Origin: Pseudomonadota bacterium
GTDB taxonomy: Bacteria > Pseudomonadota > Gammaproteobacteria > Burkholderiales > Burkholderiaceae_B
DNA length: 64,000 bases
Direction: 5' to 3'
Assembly (NCBI GenBank): GCA_023439305.1
Contig: JAEXOO010000040.1
Location: forward strand, 137,686 to 201,685
Each line of letters opens with the position of its first letter. Position 1 is the stretch's first letter. The notes beneath the pieces were generated by a model, which saw only the letters and a program-made list of their open reading frames with translations, was not told the origin of the DNA and ran no database searches. A program made the position numbers and the translations under genes. This document shows positions 24,192 through 33,234 of this stretch, piece after piece.

Positions 24192-24650
24192 TCAGTGGCG
24201 CAGGCGCTGAACCTTCAGGGTCAGTCCCTGCACGGCGATCACTTCCACGCTCTGGCCCGTCTGCAGCGTGTCGTTGGTCTCGAAGCGCCAGCGCTCGCCC
24301 TGCACCTCGGCGTAGCCCTGTCCGGGCTTGTCCAGCACCAGCACCTGGCCCACAGCACCCAGGAGCGCGGAACGCCCGGTGACAGCGCGCCGGCGCAGCA
24401 ACCGCCAGGCCAGCACCAGCGTGACCGCCAGCAGAACCAGCAAGGCGGCGACCAGAATCAGGAAGGTCGTGGCGCTGTAGGTGCGCAGCACGGCATCGTC
24501 TACCCACAGCAGCGCGATGCCGTTGAAGCCGGCCAGCACGGCCACGATGCTCAAGGCGCCGGTGCCGCCCAGGCTGGCTTCAGCCAGCAGCGCGCCCAGG
24601 GCCAGGGCAAAGGACAGATAGGCCAACCATTGGTAGTCCAGGAACTGCAT
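24192..24650 (-). CDS. NfeD family membrane protein (short form)
   Basis: 152 residues. Four hydrophobic segments (about 7-25, 29-50, 60-82 and overlap) are followed by the C-terminal OB-fold domain of NfeD (GRSALLGAVGQVLVLDKPGQGYAEVQGERW...GQSVEVIAVQGLTLKVQ). This short form lacks the ClpP-like protease domain of long NfeD proteins. NfeD and slipin genes are paired across bacteria; the OB domain probably binds the slipin. AAGGAGG at ideal spacing precedes the ATG at 24650. Confidence 0.92.
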   Translation of the reverse strand: MQFLDYQWLAYLSFALALGALLAEASLGGTGALSIVAVLAGFNGIALLWVDDAVLRTYSATTFLILVAALLVLLAVTLVLAWRLLRRRAVTGRSALLGAVGQVLVLDKPGQGYAEVQGERWRFETNDTLQTGQSVEVIAVQGLTLKVQRLRH

Positions 24651-24687
24651 GGCGTCCTCCTTGCTACGGCCCTGAGGGTGCGGTGGA

Positions 24688-26085
24688 TCAGCCGGGGCGG
24701 GTCATGTCCAGCGGCACGATCCATTCGTCGTACTGTTCGGCGCTCAGATGACCCGATTGCAGCGCTGAGTCACGCAGCGTCAAGCCGTCGTGATGGGCCC
24801 GCTTGGCAATGGCGGCCGCCTTGTCGTAGCCGATATGCCGGTTCAGGGCGGTGACCAGCATAAGGTTTTGATCCAGATTGTGCTGAATTCGTTCCATGAC
24901 GGGCTCCAGCCCTTGTGCACAATGCTCGTCAAAGGCCAGGCAGGCATCGCTGATCAGGGCAATGCTCTCCAATACATTATGCACCATGACCGGTTTGTAG
25001 ACATTCAACTGAAAGTTGCCCTGGCTGCCGGCGAAGGCGACCGCCGCGTCGTTGCCATAGACCTGGACGGCCACCATGGTGATGGCCTCGCACTGGGTTG
25101 GGTTGACCTTGCCCGGCATGATGGATGAACCAGGCTCGTTTTCAGGAATCTGCAGCTCGCCGATGCCGCAGCGCGGGCCACTGGCCAGCCAACGCACGTC
25201 ATTGGCCATTTTCATCAGAGCGCCGGCCAGGGTACGCAGCGCGGCCGACAGATTCATCAAGGCGTCGTGCGCAGACAGAGCGAAGAATTTATTCTCGGCG
25301 GACTCGAACGGCAGGCCGGTCAGCTGGGCGATATGGGCGGCGGCGCGCGCGCCGAACTCGGGGTGGGCATTCAGACCTGTACCCACGGCCGTGCCGCCGA
25401 TGGCCAACTGGTATATACCGTCCAGCGCCTTGCTTACCGTTTCCAGGGCGAAATCGATCTGGGCTACCCAGGCGCCAATCTCCTGGCCCAGCGTGATGGG
25501 TGTGGCGTCCTGCAGGTGTGTGCGGCCGGTCTTGACGATGGCGGCGAATTGCTCCGCCTTCAGGTCCAGCGTGTTGCGCAACTGGCGCACATCGCGCATC
25601 AGGCGCCGACGGCATTCCAGCGCCACGGCGATGTACATGGCGGTGGGAAAGGTATCGTTGGACGACTGGCCGCGATTCACGTGGTCGTTCGGATGCACCG
25701 GTTTCTTGCTGCCCAGTTCACCGCCGGCCAGTTCGATGGCGCGGTTGGCGATCACCTCGTTGGCATTCATATTGCTCTGCGTGCCCGAGCCGGTCTGGAA
25801 AACGACCAGGGGAAATTCGGTGTCCCAGCGCCCGGCGATCACCTCATCGGCCGCCTGCACGATCAGGCTGGCCAGGTCGCCGGGTAATTCGCCCAATTCG
25901 CGGTTGGCCAGGGCGGCGGACTTTTTAAGTATGCCCAGCGCTTCGATCATGCTGCGCCCCCACTGGAAACGGTCGCGTCCAATGGGAAAATTCTGAATGG
26001 AACGCTGGGTCTGAGCGCCCCAGTAATGCTGGGCGGGAACCTCGATGGGGCCCATGGAATCCTGTTCGACGCGATTGGTGCTCAT
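24688..26085 (-). CDS. fumC: Class II fumarate hydratase
   Basis: 465 residues, matching iron-free class II fumarase (E. coli FumC 467). It interconverts fumarate and malate in the TCA cycle. The signature loop GSSIMPGKVNPTQCE is present, as are TGSGTQSNMNANEV and THLQDATPITLGQE. Class II fumarase resists superoxide and iron shortage, unlike class I. The ATG at 26085 (MSTNRVEQDS) has AGGAG ahead; the frame extends to 26121 without support. It lies 38 bases before nfeD and may head that run. Confidence 0.96.
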   Translation of the reverse strand: MSTNRVEQDSMGPIEVPAQHYWGAQTQRSIQNFPIGRDRFQWGRSMIEALGILKKSAALANRELGELPGDLASLIVQAADEVIAGRWDTEFPLVVFQTGSGTQSNMNANEVIANRAIELAGGELGSKKPVHPNDHVNRGQSSNDTFPTAMYIAVALECRRRLMRDVRQLRNTLDLKAEQFAAIVKTGRTHLQDATPITLGQEIGAWVAQIDFALETVSKALDGIYQLAIGGTAVGTGLNAHPEFGARAAAHIAQLTGLPFESAENKFFALSAHDALMNLSAALRTLAGALMKMANDVRWLASGPRCGIGELQIPENEPGSSIMPGKVNPTQCEAITMVAVQVYGNDAAVAFAGSQGNFQLNVYKPVMVHNVLESIALISDACLAFDEHCAQGLEPVMERIQHNLDQNLMLVTALNRHIGYDKAAAIAKRAHHDGLTLRDSALQSGHLSAEQYDEWIVPLDMTRPG

Positions 26086-26136
26086 AGTTGCTCCTAGAAA
26101 ATGGATGACGTTCCGCCGCACAGGGTGCGAAGCGGA

Positions 26137-27180
26137 TCAGGCCTCGCGCTGAAAGCGAGAGGCCCAGACACAGGCTATGTCCAACAAGCGGTTGGAGAAT
26201 CCCCATTCATTGTCGAACCACACCAGCATATTGACCAGGCCATCGCCGTTGGTGCGGGTCTGGGTGCCGTCCACTACGCCGGAGTGAGGGTTATGGTTGA
26301 AGTCGATGGAGGCATGCGGGCGCTCCGAATAGTCCAGAATGCCCGGCCAGCGCTGCACGGCCTGGCGAAACAGGGTGTTGATTTCGTCCTGGCTGGTATC
26401 GCGTTGCAGATTCACCATCAAGTCGATGGCCGAGACATTCAGGATGGGTACGCGAATGGACTTGGCCTGCACTTTGCCTTTCAGTTGCGGCAGCAGGCGC
26501 TCTACGCCCTGGGCCAGTCCGGTAGACACGGGAATCATGGATTGCAGCGCCGAACGCGTGCGGCGCAGATCGTGGCTGTGATAGCCGTCTATCATGGGCT
26601 GATCGTTCATGACCGAGTGCAGCGTGCTCAAGAAGGCGTGCCGTATGCCAAAGGCCTCGTCCAGTTGAGCCAGTACCGGAATGATGGCATTGGTGGTGCA
26701 GGACGCATTGGACACAATGCGTTCAGAGCCCTGGAGCTGTTCGTCGTTGATGCCCAGCACGACGGTGAAGTCCACATCGTGGGCGCTGTGCGCAGGATTG
26801 GAGACCAGTATGCGGGGGCAGCCAGCGTCCAGGAATGCCTGCAACTGGGCGCGGTCGCCGTAGGCGCCGCTGCATTCGATCAGCATGTCCAGGTCAAGCG
26901 CGTGCCAGTCCACAGCGTCGGGACGGGTTTCGTGCAGTACGCGGATCGGTGCGCCTGCCACGATCAGGTGGTCGTTGTCGTGGTCTACCTTGCCAGGAAA
27001 AACCCCATGCGTAGAGTCGAACTGCGTGAGATAGGCCATGGTGGCGATATCGGCCGGCTCATTGATGGCGACAACCTGGAAGTCGGCGCGCCGAGGCGAT
27101 TCGTGGATGGCGCGCAGCACGCAGCGGCCGATGCGGCCGTAACCATTGATGGCGATGCGGATGGGACGGGTCAGGGACAT
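26137..27180 (-). CDS. epd: Erythrose-4-phosphate dehydrogenase / GAPDH family
   Basis: 347 residues. The Rossmann start RIAINGYGRIGRCVLRAI and the catalytic SNASCTTN (Cys) are clear. Elsewhere the sequence follows E. coli Epd more than GapA (AINEPADIATMAYLTQFDSTHGVF, RRTRSALQSMIPV, DFNHNPHSGVVDGTQT, VWFDNEWGF). Epd oxidises erythrose 4-phosphate to 4-phosphoerythronate for pyridoxal phosphate synthesis. The ATG at 27180 is preferred over a TTG at 27192. It lies directly after an SDR and a 2-hydroxyacid dehydrogenase on the same strand, which may form a short pathway with it. A glycolytic GAPDH role cannot be excluded. Confidence 0.82.
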   Translation of the reverse strand: MSLTRPIRIAINGYGRIGRCVLRAIHESPRRADFQVVAINEPADIATMAYLTQFDSTHGVFPGKVDHDNDHLIVAGAPIRVLHETRPDAVDWHALDLDMLIECSGAYGDRAQLQAFLDAGCPRILVSNPAHSAHDVDFTVVLGINDEQLQGSERIVSNASCTTNAIIPVLAQLDEAFGIRHAFLSTLHSVMNDQPMIDGYHSHDLRRTRSALQSMIPVSTGLAQGVERLLPQLKGKVQAKSIRVPILNVSAIDLMVNLQRDTSQDEINTLFRQAVQRWPGILDYSERPHASIDFNHNPHSGVVDGTQTRTNGDGLVNMLVWFDNEWGFSNRLLDIACVWASRFQREA

Positions 27181-27192
27181 GCGGGGCGTCAA

Positions 27193-27981
27193 TCAGAAAG
27201 TAATGGAAAAACCGCCGTCCACGACCACGATATGGCCATTGACGTAGGAGGCGGCCGGCGATGCCAGGAACACGGCAGCGGCTCGGATTTCGTCCGGGCG
27301 GGCCCAACGGCCCAGCGGGTTGCGGCCAACCACTAGCGGGCCCTTGACCGGGTCCTGGGCCAGCGCCGCATTGCTATCGGTGGCAAAGGTGCCCGGGGCG
27401 ATGCCGTTGCTGGTGATGCCCTGCCCGCCGAATTCCACGGCCAGGGAGCGCACCATGCCGGCCAGGCCCTGTTTGGCCACAGGATAGATGGCGTCGCCCG
27501 GCCGGGCCAGCGGGCCGGCAATGGAGGTAAGAGTGACGATGCGCCCGCCCGTCGTCCCGGCGTGCAGCATGGCTTGGGCCGCCAGCTTGGAGAGCTTGAG
27601 CGTAGCCAGCAGGTCGACGTGCAGCAGGTGGGCGATGTCGTCCCAGGCGGCGTCCTGTAAACGGCTGCGCAAGCGTATCCCGACGTTGTTCACCAGGATG
27701 TCGGGGGCGCCGGTCCGGCGGCACAGGTCCGAGAACGACTCGTCCAGGGAATCCAGGTCCGCCAGGTCTTGCGGCCAGACGTCGACCGTGGCTCCCGCTG
27801 CCCGCAATGGCTCGGCCACGGAGTGCAGTCGGTCTGCGTCGCGGCCGTTCAGGATGATGGCGGCGCCGTGTGCGGCGTAGGCGCGGGCAATTTCCAGGCC
27901 CAGCCCGTTGGACGAGCCGCTGACCAGGGCGCGTCGCCCGTGCAGAGAGAAATCGGCTTGATAGGAAGACAGATCGGTCAT
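27193..27981 (-). CDS. SDR family oxidoreductase (gluconate 5-dehydrogenase-like)
   Basis: 262 residues, a classical short-chain dehydrogenase. The cofactor loop is GSSNGLGLEIA (about 22-32), NNVG is the structural motif and YPVAK holds the catalytic Tyr and Lys. A Ser stands upstream in LTSIAG, and a C-terminal GHIVVVDGGF closes the domain. Overall it looks like IdnO/gluconate 5-dehydrogenase-type enzymes, but substrate is not readable. It starts 5 bases after the stop of the D-2-hydroxyacid dehydrogenase and ends 13 bases before epd, so the three are probably co-transcribed. Confidence 0.88.
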   Translation of the reverse strand: MTDLSSYQADFSLHGRRALVSGSSNGLGLEIARAYAAHGAAIILNGRDADRLHSVAEPLRAAGATVDVWPQDLADLDSLDESFSDLCRRTGAPDILVNNVGIRLRSRLQDAAWDDIAHLLHVDLLATLKLSKLAAQAMLHAGTTGGRIVTLTSIAGPLARPGDAIYPVAKQGLAGMVRSLAVEFGGQGITSNGIAPGTFATDSNAALAQDPVKGPLVVGRNPLGRWARPDEIRAAAVFLASPAASYVNGHIVVVDGGFSITF

Positions 27982-27985
27982 GGTG

Positions 27986-28957
27986 CTAGAGTACGTTACG
28001 CGGCGAGCCAGCGTTGAAAGCGGCGATATTGTCGATCAGCTGATCCGCCAGAGCCTGCATGGACTGCTCGCTGGCCCAGGCGATGTGCGGGGTCAGTATG
28101 TAGTTGGGCAATTCCAGCAGGCGCATCAGGATATGGTCGGCCGGCGGGGGTTCAGGCACGCAGACGTCGATACCGGCCCCGCCCAGCCAGCCTTCGCGCA
28201 GCGCCTGGTCCAGCGCCTGATTGTCGATCAGGCCGCCGCGAGCGGTATTGATCAGCAAGGGACGCCGCGCCGCCATCAGGCGGAATTCCTCAGCGCCCAG
28301 CAGGCTTTCAGTGTCCGGCGTCAAGGGGCAATGCAAAGACAGCACGTCCGACTGCGCGAGCACCTGCTCGAACGGCAGGCGGTCCGGTTCGCCAGAGGGT
28401 TGAGCCTGCCCGCGCCGCTGCGCGAAGATGACTTTCATACCCAAGGCTCTTCCCAGGGCGGCGACGGCCTGCCCCAGCGAACCGGAGCCGATCAGGCCCA
28501 GCGTGGAACCCGCCAGGTCGCGGATGGGGTAATCGAAGTAGCAGAATTGTCCTGACTGTTGCCAGCGCCCTTCCTGTACGGATTGGCGATAGGCGGTAAT
28601 GCTGCGGCGCAGCGCGAAGATCAGCGCGAAGACATGCTCCGGAACGCTGTGGACGGCGTAGTTGCGTATATTGCTGACCGTGATGCCGCGCGCCCGGGCG
28701 GCGGCCAGATCAATGATGTCGCTGCCGGTAGCGGCAATGGCGATCAGCTTCAGGCGCGCTGCCTGCTCGAGCTGGGGTTCACGCAGTGCCACCTTGTTGG
28801 TGATGACGATGTCGGCATGGGCTATCCGTTCGGCCACTTGCTCCGGGCGGGTGCGGCCAAAGACCTGAAGCTGGTGCTCGAACGGCACAGGCTTGAGCTG
28901 GACATGGTCGGCCAGTGTGTCCCGATCGAGGAAAACGATGCGTATCGGTGGAGTCAT
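27986..28957 (-). CDS. D-2-hydroxyacid dehydrogenase (glycerate dehydrogenase-like)
   Basis: 323 residues. The NAD-binding loop LGLIGSGSLGQAV (about 150) and the catalytic Arg (NTARGGLIDNQAL), Glu (PEPPPADH) and His (LTPHIAWAS) are in place. The N-terminal VSNIRNYAVHSVPEHVFAL matches HprA/glycerate dehydrogenases. It reduces or oxidises a 2-keto/2-hydroxy acid such as hydroxypyruvate/glycerate. PdxB-like use on 4-phosphoerythronate is a possibility, given epd downstream, but it is shorter than PdxB (about 380). AAGGA precedes the ATG at 28957; the longer frame to 29113 is rejected. Confidence 0.88.
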   Translation of the reverse strand: MTPPIRIVFLDRDTLADHVQLKPVPFEHQLQVFGRTRPEQVAERIAHADIVITNKVALREPQLEQAARLKLIAIAATGSDIIDLAAARARGITVSNIRNYAVHSVPEHVFALIFALRRSITAYRQSVQEGRWQQSGQFCYFDYPIRDLAGSTLGLIGSGSLGQAVAALGRALGMKVIFAQRRGQAQPSGEPDRLPFEQVLAQSDVLSLHCPLTPDTESLLGAEEFRLMAARRPLLINTARGGLIDNQALDQALREGWLGGAGIDVCVPEPPPADHILMRLLELPNYILTPHIAWASEQSMQALADQLIDNIAAFNAGSPRNVL

Positions 28958-29111
28958 GCGCGTCCTTGTTCTGCGGGGCCGGAGCGTGCGGCCCGTTTTC
29001 CGAGCCCCGCTTTTTACATGACGGGGCGGATCATCCGATATAGTAATGTGATTGGGCGGCGCTTGTCCGCCGTCTTGCCAAGACCTACCTGCTATTACGA
29101 GGTTATTGCCC

Positions 29112-31025
29112 ATGCTTTTGTCCTTGTTGCTGTCGATCGGCGCTCATGCGGTCGTTCCGGCCAGTCCTGCGGCCCTCGCCGCCCCTCCTCGCCACTACGA
29201 CATCCGAGATTTCTTCCAGAGTCCCAAGCGCAGCGGTTTCCGCCTGTCCGACCACGGACGCATGATCGGATTCATGGAGCCGGTTCAGATTGATGGTCAG
29301 CCAGCGCGCCAGAATATCTTCGTGCAGGAATTGTCGGGTAGCGAACCCGTGGGGCAAGCGCGCCGCATCACCTCGGAAAGCCAGCGAGACATTTCGCAAT
29401 ACTTCTGGAAAGGCGACGATACAGTCATCTATGCCAAAGATGTGAATGGCGACGAGAACTACCACGTCATCGCCGTGAATGTGGCCACTGGTAAGGTGAT
29501 TGACCTGACACCGCTGGATGGCGTGCGCGCCGGCATACAGGACGACCTGCCGGACGACCCCGAGCATGTGCTGGTGGTGCACAATGGCCGCGATCCTGAA
29601 GTGTTCGATGTATATAAAGTCAATGTGCAGACAGGAATCAGTACCTTGGCGGCGCAGAACCCGGGCGACGTGCTGGGATGGAGCACCGACCATGATGGAC
29701 ACGTGCGCCTGGCCACCGCCCTGTCAGGCGTGGACTCCGAACTGCGCTACCGCGATACGGACTCCGAACCATTTCATAGCCTTGTCCGCACCGATTTCCG
29801 CACCGAAGTCAGCCCGCTGTTCTTCCACGCCGACAATCAGCGCTTTTACGCCTTGAGCAATCGCGGGCGCGACACCCAGGCGCTGGTGCTGATCGATCCG
29901 CGCAGCCCGGACCAGGAAGAGCTTATTTACGAATTGCCGCATCATGATCTGATGGGCGCCGGATTTTCACGGCTGCGCAAGGTGTTGACCTCGGCGGATT
30001 TCCACACCGACAAGCCGGGGCATCATTTCTTTGATCCGGTCAGCGAAAAAATCCATGCAGCCATCGCTCGCCAGTTGCCCGGCTACGAGGTCGCCTGGCA
30101 GGACATCACCCGCGACGAGAAAAAATTCATTGTCGCCAGTTATAGCGACCGCACACCGGGATCACGTTATCTGTACGATGCCGACAGCAATACGCTGCAC
30201 AAGCTGGCCGACATCAATACCGCCCTGCCCGAAGAGGACATGGCGCCCATGCAGCCCATCCAGTTCACGGCGCGTGACGGCTTGACCTTGCATGGCTACC
30301 TGACGCTGCCGCTGGGGCGGCCGGCGCAGAATCTGCCGGTGGTGGTCAATCCGCACGGCGGGCCTTGGGCGCGCGATTACTGGGGTTTCAATCCGGAGGC
30401 CCAGTTCCTGGCCAACCGAGGCTATGCGGTACTGCAAATCAATTTTCGCAGCTCCACGGGCTATGGCCGTCGTTTCTGGGAGGCCGGCTTTGGCCAATGG
30501 GGGCTGGCCATGCAGGACGACATCACCGACGGTGTGCAGTGGCTTATCGACCAGAAAATCGCCGATCCCAAGCGGGTCGGCATTTATGGCGCCAGTTATG
30601 GCGGTTATGCGACCTTGGCCGGTATCGTCAAGACCCCGGACCTGTACGCGGCGGCAGTGGATTATGTAGGGGTCTCCAACCTGCTGACCTTCATGAACAC
30701 CATCCCGCCTTACTGGAAGCCTTTCCTGGTCAAGATGCACGCCATGGTAGGGGATCCGGTCAAGGACAAGGCCACTTTGGAGGCCAACTCCCCTGCCCTG
30801 CACGCTGACCGGATCGTCACGCCGCTGTTCATCGCTCAGGGCGCGCATGACCCGAGAGTCAACAAGGCGGAGAGCGACCAGATGGTGCAGGCCTTGAAGG
30901 CGCGCGGGGTGGAGGTCGAATACATGGTCAAGGACAACGAAGGCCACGGTTTCCACAATGACGAAAATAAATTCGAGTTCTACGAACACATGGAGCGCTT
31001 TTTGGCGCAACATTTGAAGTCTTAA
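29112..31025 (+). CDS. Exported S9 family prolyl oligopeptidase
   Basis: 637 residues. A short signal peptide (MLLSLLLSIGAHAVVPASPAALA) is followed by a beta-propeller half and a C-terminal alpha/beta-hydrolase. The catalytic Ser lies in GIYGASYGGYATLAG, the Asp in GAHDPRVNKAE and the His in NEGHGFHN, so it should be active. S9C-type enzymes cleave short peptides in the periplasm. The ATG at 29112 begins the signal peptide; the frame is open from 29052 but the added residues do not fit. It is divergent from the D-2-hydroxyacid dehydrogenase. Confidence 0.9.
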   Translation: MLLSLLLSIGAHAVVPASPAALAAPPRHYDIRDFFQSPKRSGFRLSDHGRMIGFMEPVQIDGQPARQNIFVQELSGSEPVGQARRITSESQRDISQYFWKGDDTVIYAKDVNGDENYHVIAVNVATGKVIDLTPLDGVRAGIQDDLPDDPEHVLVVHNGRDPEVFDVYKVNVQTGISTLAAQNPGDVLGWSTDHDGHVRLATALSGVDSELRYRDTDSEPFHSLVRTDFRTEVSPLFFHADNQRFYALSNRGRDTQALVLIDPRSPDQEELIYELPHHDLMGAGFSRLRKVLTSADFHTDKPGHHFFDPVSEKIHAAIARQLPGYEVAWQDITRDEKKFIVASYSDRTPGSRYLYDADSNTLHKLADINTALPEEDMAPMQPIQFTARDGLTLHGYLTLPLGRPAQNLPVVVNPHGGPWARDYWGFNPEAQFLANRGYAVLQINFRSSTGYGRRFWEAGFGQWGLAMQDDITDGVQWLIDQKIADPKRVGIYGASYGGYATLAGIVKTPDLYAAAVDYVGVSNLLTFMNTIPPYWKPFLVKMHAMVGDPVKDKATLEANSPALHADRIVTPLFIAQGAHDPRVNKAESDQMVQALKARGVEVEYMVKDNEGHGFHNDENKFEFYEHMERFLAQHLKS

Positions 31026-31036
31026 GCTACTGGGTG

Positions 31037-31062
31037 GCGCGGCCTGTTCCGCGCGCTCTTTT
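31037..31062 (+). terminator. Weak terminator after the S9 peptidase
   Basis: GCGCGG (31037-31042) and CCGCGC (31049-31054) form a 6-bp stem, followed by GCTCTTTT. It lies 12 bases after the stop, before the glutathione transferase gene. Confidence 0.45.
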
Positions 31063-31088
31063 GCGGCCCCTTTTCAAGAGGAATCTCC

Positions 31089-31703
31089 ATGAAACTGTAT
31101 TACCTGCCGGGCGCCTGCCCTTTGGCCAGCCACATCGCTCTGGAATGGATAGGCAAGCCTTATGAAACCCATGCCGTCAGTCGGGATGAACTCAAACAAC
31201 CGGCTTTTCTGGCGCTCAATCCGCTGGGCGCCGTGCCTGTCTTGCAGGACGAAGGCATGACGTTGACGCAAAGTTCGGCCATCCTGGAGTATCTGGCCGA
31301 AAAGAATCCTGAAGCCAATCTGCTGGGCAAGACGATTCAGGAACGCGCTGAAACACGTCGCTGGCTGGCCTTCATCAATGCCGATATCCACCGCAATTTC
31401 GGCGTCATGTTCGGCGTGCAACGCTACGCCGATCAAGAGTCCACCCAGGCCGAGGTGCGCGGCAAGACGGGCGAACTGCTCAAGAAGCTGTTTGCCGTGG
31501 CGGACCAGCAACTGGCCGGTAAGCAGTGGTTGACCGGCACGCGATCCGTGGCCGATGCATACTTGTATGTGGTGATGCGCTGGGCCAACGCCATGAAGAT
31601 CGACCTGTCCGGTCAATCCAATCTGCAGGCCTTCTTCAAGCGCATGGAGCAGGATAAGGCCGTGCAGGCAGCGCTGCGAGCCGAGGGATTGGTCAAGGAT
31701 TGA
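31089..31703 (+). CDS. Glutathione S-transferase (beta class)
   Basis: 204 residues. The N-terminal thioredoxin-like half starts MKLYYLPGACPLASHIAL, where Cys10 and Ser14 are at the beta-class active site. It goes on with NPLGAVPVLQDEGMTLTQSSAILEYL, the glutathione-binding cis-Pro and QSSAI motif. The C-terminal helical half contains SVADAYLYVVMRW. Beta-class enzymes conjugate or reduce with glutathione in the cytoplasm. AAGAGGA precedes the ATG. It ends at a bidirectional terminator shared with livF. Confidence 0.92.
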   Translation: MKLYYLPGACPLASHIALEWIGKPYETHAVSRDELKQPAFLALNPLGAVPVLQDEGMTLTQSSAILEYLAEKNPEANLLGKTIQERAETRRWLAFINADIHRNFGVMFGVQRYADQESTQAEVRGKTGELLKKLFAVADQQLAGKQWLTGTRSVADAYLYVVMRWANAMKIDLSGQSNLQAFFKRMEQDKAVQAALRAEGLVKD

Positions 31704-31725
31704 TTCCAACTTCAGCATGACCACG

Positions 31726-31757
31726 AAAAAAGGGCTTCGTTTCCGAAGCCCTTTTTT
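31726..31757. terminator. Bidirectional terminator between the GST gene and livF
   Basis: AAAAAAGGGCTTCG and CGAAGCCCTTTTTT form a 14-bp stem around a 4-base loop, with T-runs on both strands. Confidence 0.93.
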
Positions 31758-31767
31758 GCATTTGACG

Positions 31768-32469
31768 CTAGGCGCCCAGATAGGCCTTGCGTATGTCCGG
31801 GTTGGCCAGCAGGTTGGCGCCGGTGTCCTGCATGACGACACGTCCGGTTTCCAGGACGTAGCCGCGGTCGGCCACTTGCAGGGCTTTGTTGGCGTTCTGC
31901 TCCACCAGAAAGACGGTGACGCCTTCCTCGCGGATGGTGCGGATGATGTCGAAGATCTGGGCGATGATCAGCGGTGCCAGCCCCAGGGTGGGTTCGTCCA
32001 GCAGCAACAAAGATGGCCGTGTCATCAAGGCGCGGCCGATGGCCAGCATCTGCTGCTCCCCGCCGGACATGGTGCCGGCGCGCTGGCCGGCGCGCTCTTT
32101 CAGGCGCGGGAACAGCTCGTAGACGTGCTCTTCGCCTTCTTCGATCTGCGTGCGATTCAGGAAAAAACCGCCCATTTTCAAATTTTCGGAGACCGTCAGA
32201 TCCGAAAAGACGCGCCGTCCTTCGGGCGAAATGGCGATGCCCTTGCGCATGATGCGGTGCGTGTCGGCCTGGGTGATGTCTTCGCCCTGGAAGGTGATGG
32301 TCCCGGCGCTGGCGCGGGGCGAACCGCAGACGGTCATCAGCAAGGTAGTCTTGCCGGCGCCGTTGGCGCCGATCAGGGTCACGATCTCGCCTTGCTTGAC
32401 CTCGACGCTGACCTGATCAAGCGCCTGGATGGCGCCATAGTGGGTGGATACGGAGTCCAGCTTCAGCAC
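31768..32469 (-). CDS. livF: Branched-chain amino acid ABC transporter, ATP-binding protein LivF
   Basis: 233 residues. Walker A GANGAGKTT, signature MSGGEQQMLAIGRALM, Walker B LLLLDEPTLGLAP and a switch His region are all present. It is one of the two ATPases powering import of leucine/isoleucine/valine through LivHM. The start is a GTG at 32469 that adjoins the livG stop (TAA at 32472-32470), implying coupling. Last gene of the livJ-HMGF operon. Confidence 0.95.
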   Translation of the reverse strand: MLKLDSVSTHYGAIQALDQVSVEVKQGEIVTLIGANGAGKTTLLMTVCGSPRASAGTITFQGEDITQADTHRIMRKGIAISPEGRRVFSDLTVSENLKMGGFFLNRTQIEEGEEHVYELFPRLKERAGQRAGTMSGGEQQMLAIGRALMTRPSLLLLDEPTLGLAPLIIAQIFDIIRTIREEGVTVFLVEQNANKALQVADRGYVLETGRVVMQDTGANLLANPDIRKAYLGA

Positions 32470-33234
32470 TTATTCTTCCCCCAGATAGGCTTTGATGACG
32501 CGCGGGTCGTTGCGCACCTCGTCGGGCTTGCCGGTCGCAATGGGCTTGCCGTATTCCATGACCAGAATCCGGTCGGAAACGCCCATCACCAGGCTCATGT
32601 CGTGTTCGATCAGCAGTACCGCCACATCGAATTCGCGTCGCAGTTGATCGATCAGCAGTTGCAGGTCGTGCTTTTCCTGGGGGTTCAGGCCTGCGGCCGG
32701 CTCGTCCAGCATCAGCAGGCGCGGCTGCGTGATCATGCAGCGGGCGATTTCCAGGCGGCGCTGGTGGCCGTAGGCCAGATTGCCGGCTTCGCGGTTGGCC
32801 ATCTCGGTCAGGCCCATGAAGTCCAGCCATTGCACGGCCCGTTCCTTGGCGGCTTTTTCCGAGCGCTTGTATTTGCCCAGATTCAGCAGTCCGGACACAA
32901 AGCCGGCATTGAGCTGATGGTGCTGGGCGACCAACAGGTTTTCCAGCACCGTCAGCTTTTTGAACAGGCGCACGTTCTGAAACGTGCGCACCAGGCCTTT
33001 CTGGGCCACGTTGTGGCTGGCCAGGCCATGGATGGGCTGACCGTCCAGCATGACGCTGCCCGAGGTCGGCTTGTAAAAGCCGCCGACGCAATTGAACACC
33101 GTGGTCTTGCCGGCGCCATTGGGACCGATGATGGCAAACACCTCGTCCTTGCCCACGTCAAAACCCACTGAATCCACGGCCAGTAGGCCGCCAAAGCGCA
33201 TGCACAGGCCGGAAACACTCAACAATGAACTCAT
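32470..33234 (-). CDS. livG: Branched-chain amino acid ABC transporter, ATP-binding protein LivG
   Basis: 254 residues from the ATG at 33234, which overlaps the livM stop as ATGA. Walker A GPNGAGKTTVFNC, signature LAYGHQRRLEIARCM and Walker B LLMLDEPAAGLNPQE are clear. It pairs with LivF at the cytoplasmic face of LivHM. The frame is open upstream to 33288 inside livM, but the ATGA overlap and the LLSVSGLCMRFGGL family start support the shorter form. Confidence 0.95.
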   Translation of the reverse strand: MSSLLSVSGLCMRFGGLLAVDSVGFDVGKDEVFAIIGPNGAGKTTVFNCVGGFYKPTSGSVMLDGQPIHGLASHNVAQKGLVRTFQNVRLFKKLTVLENLLVAQHHQLNAGFVSGLLNLGKYKRSEKAAKERAVQWLDFMGLTEMANREAGNLAYGHQRRLEIARCMITQPRLLMLDEPAAGLNPQEKHDLQLLIDQLRREFDVAVLLIEHDMSLVMGVSDRILVMEYGKPIATGKPDEVRNDPRVIKAYLGEE

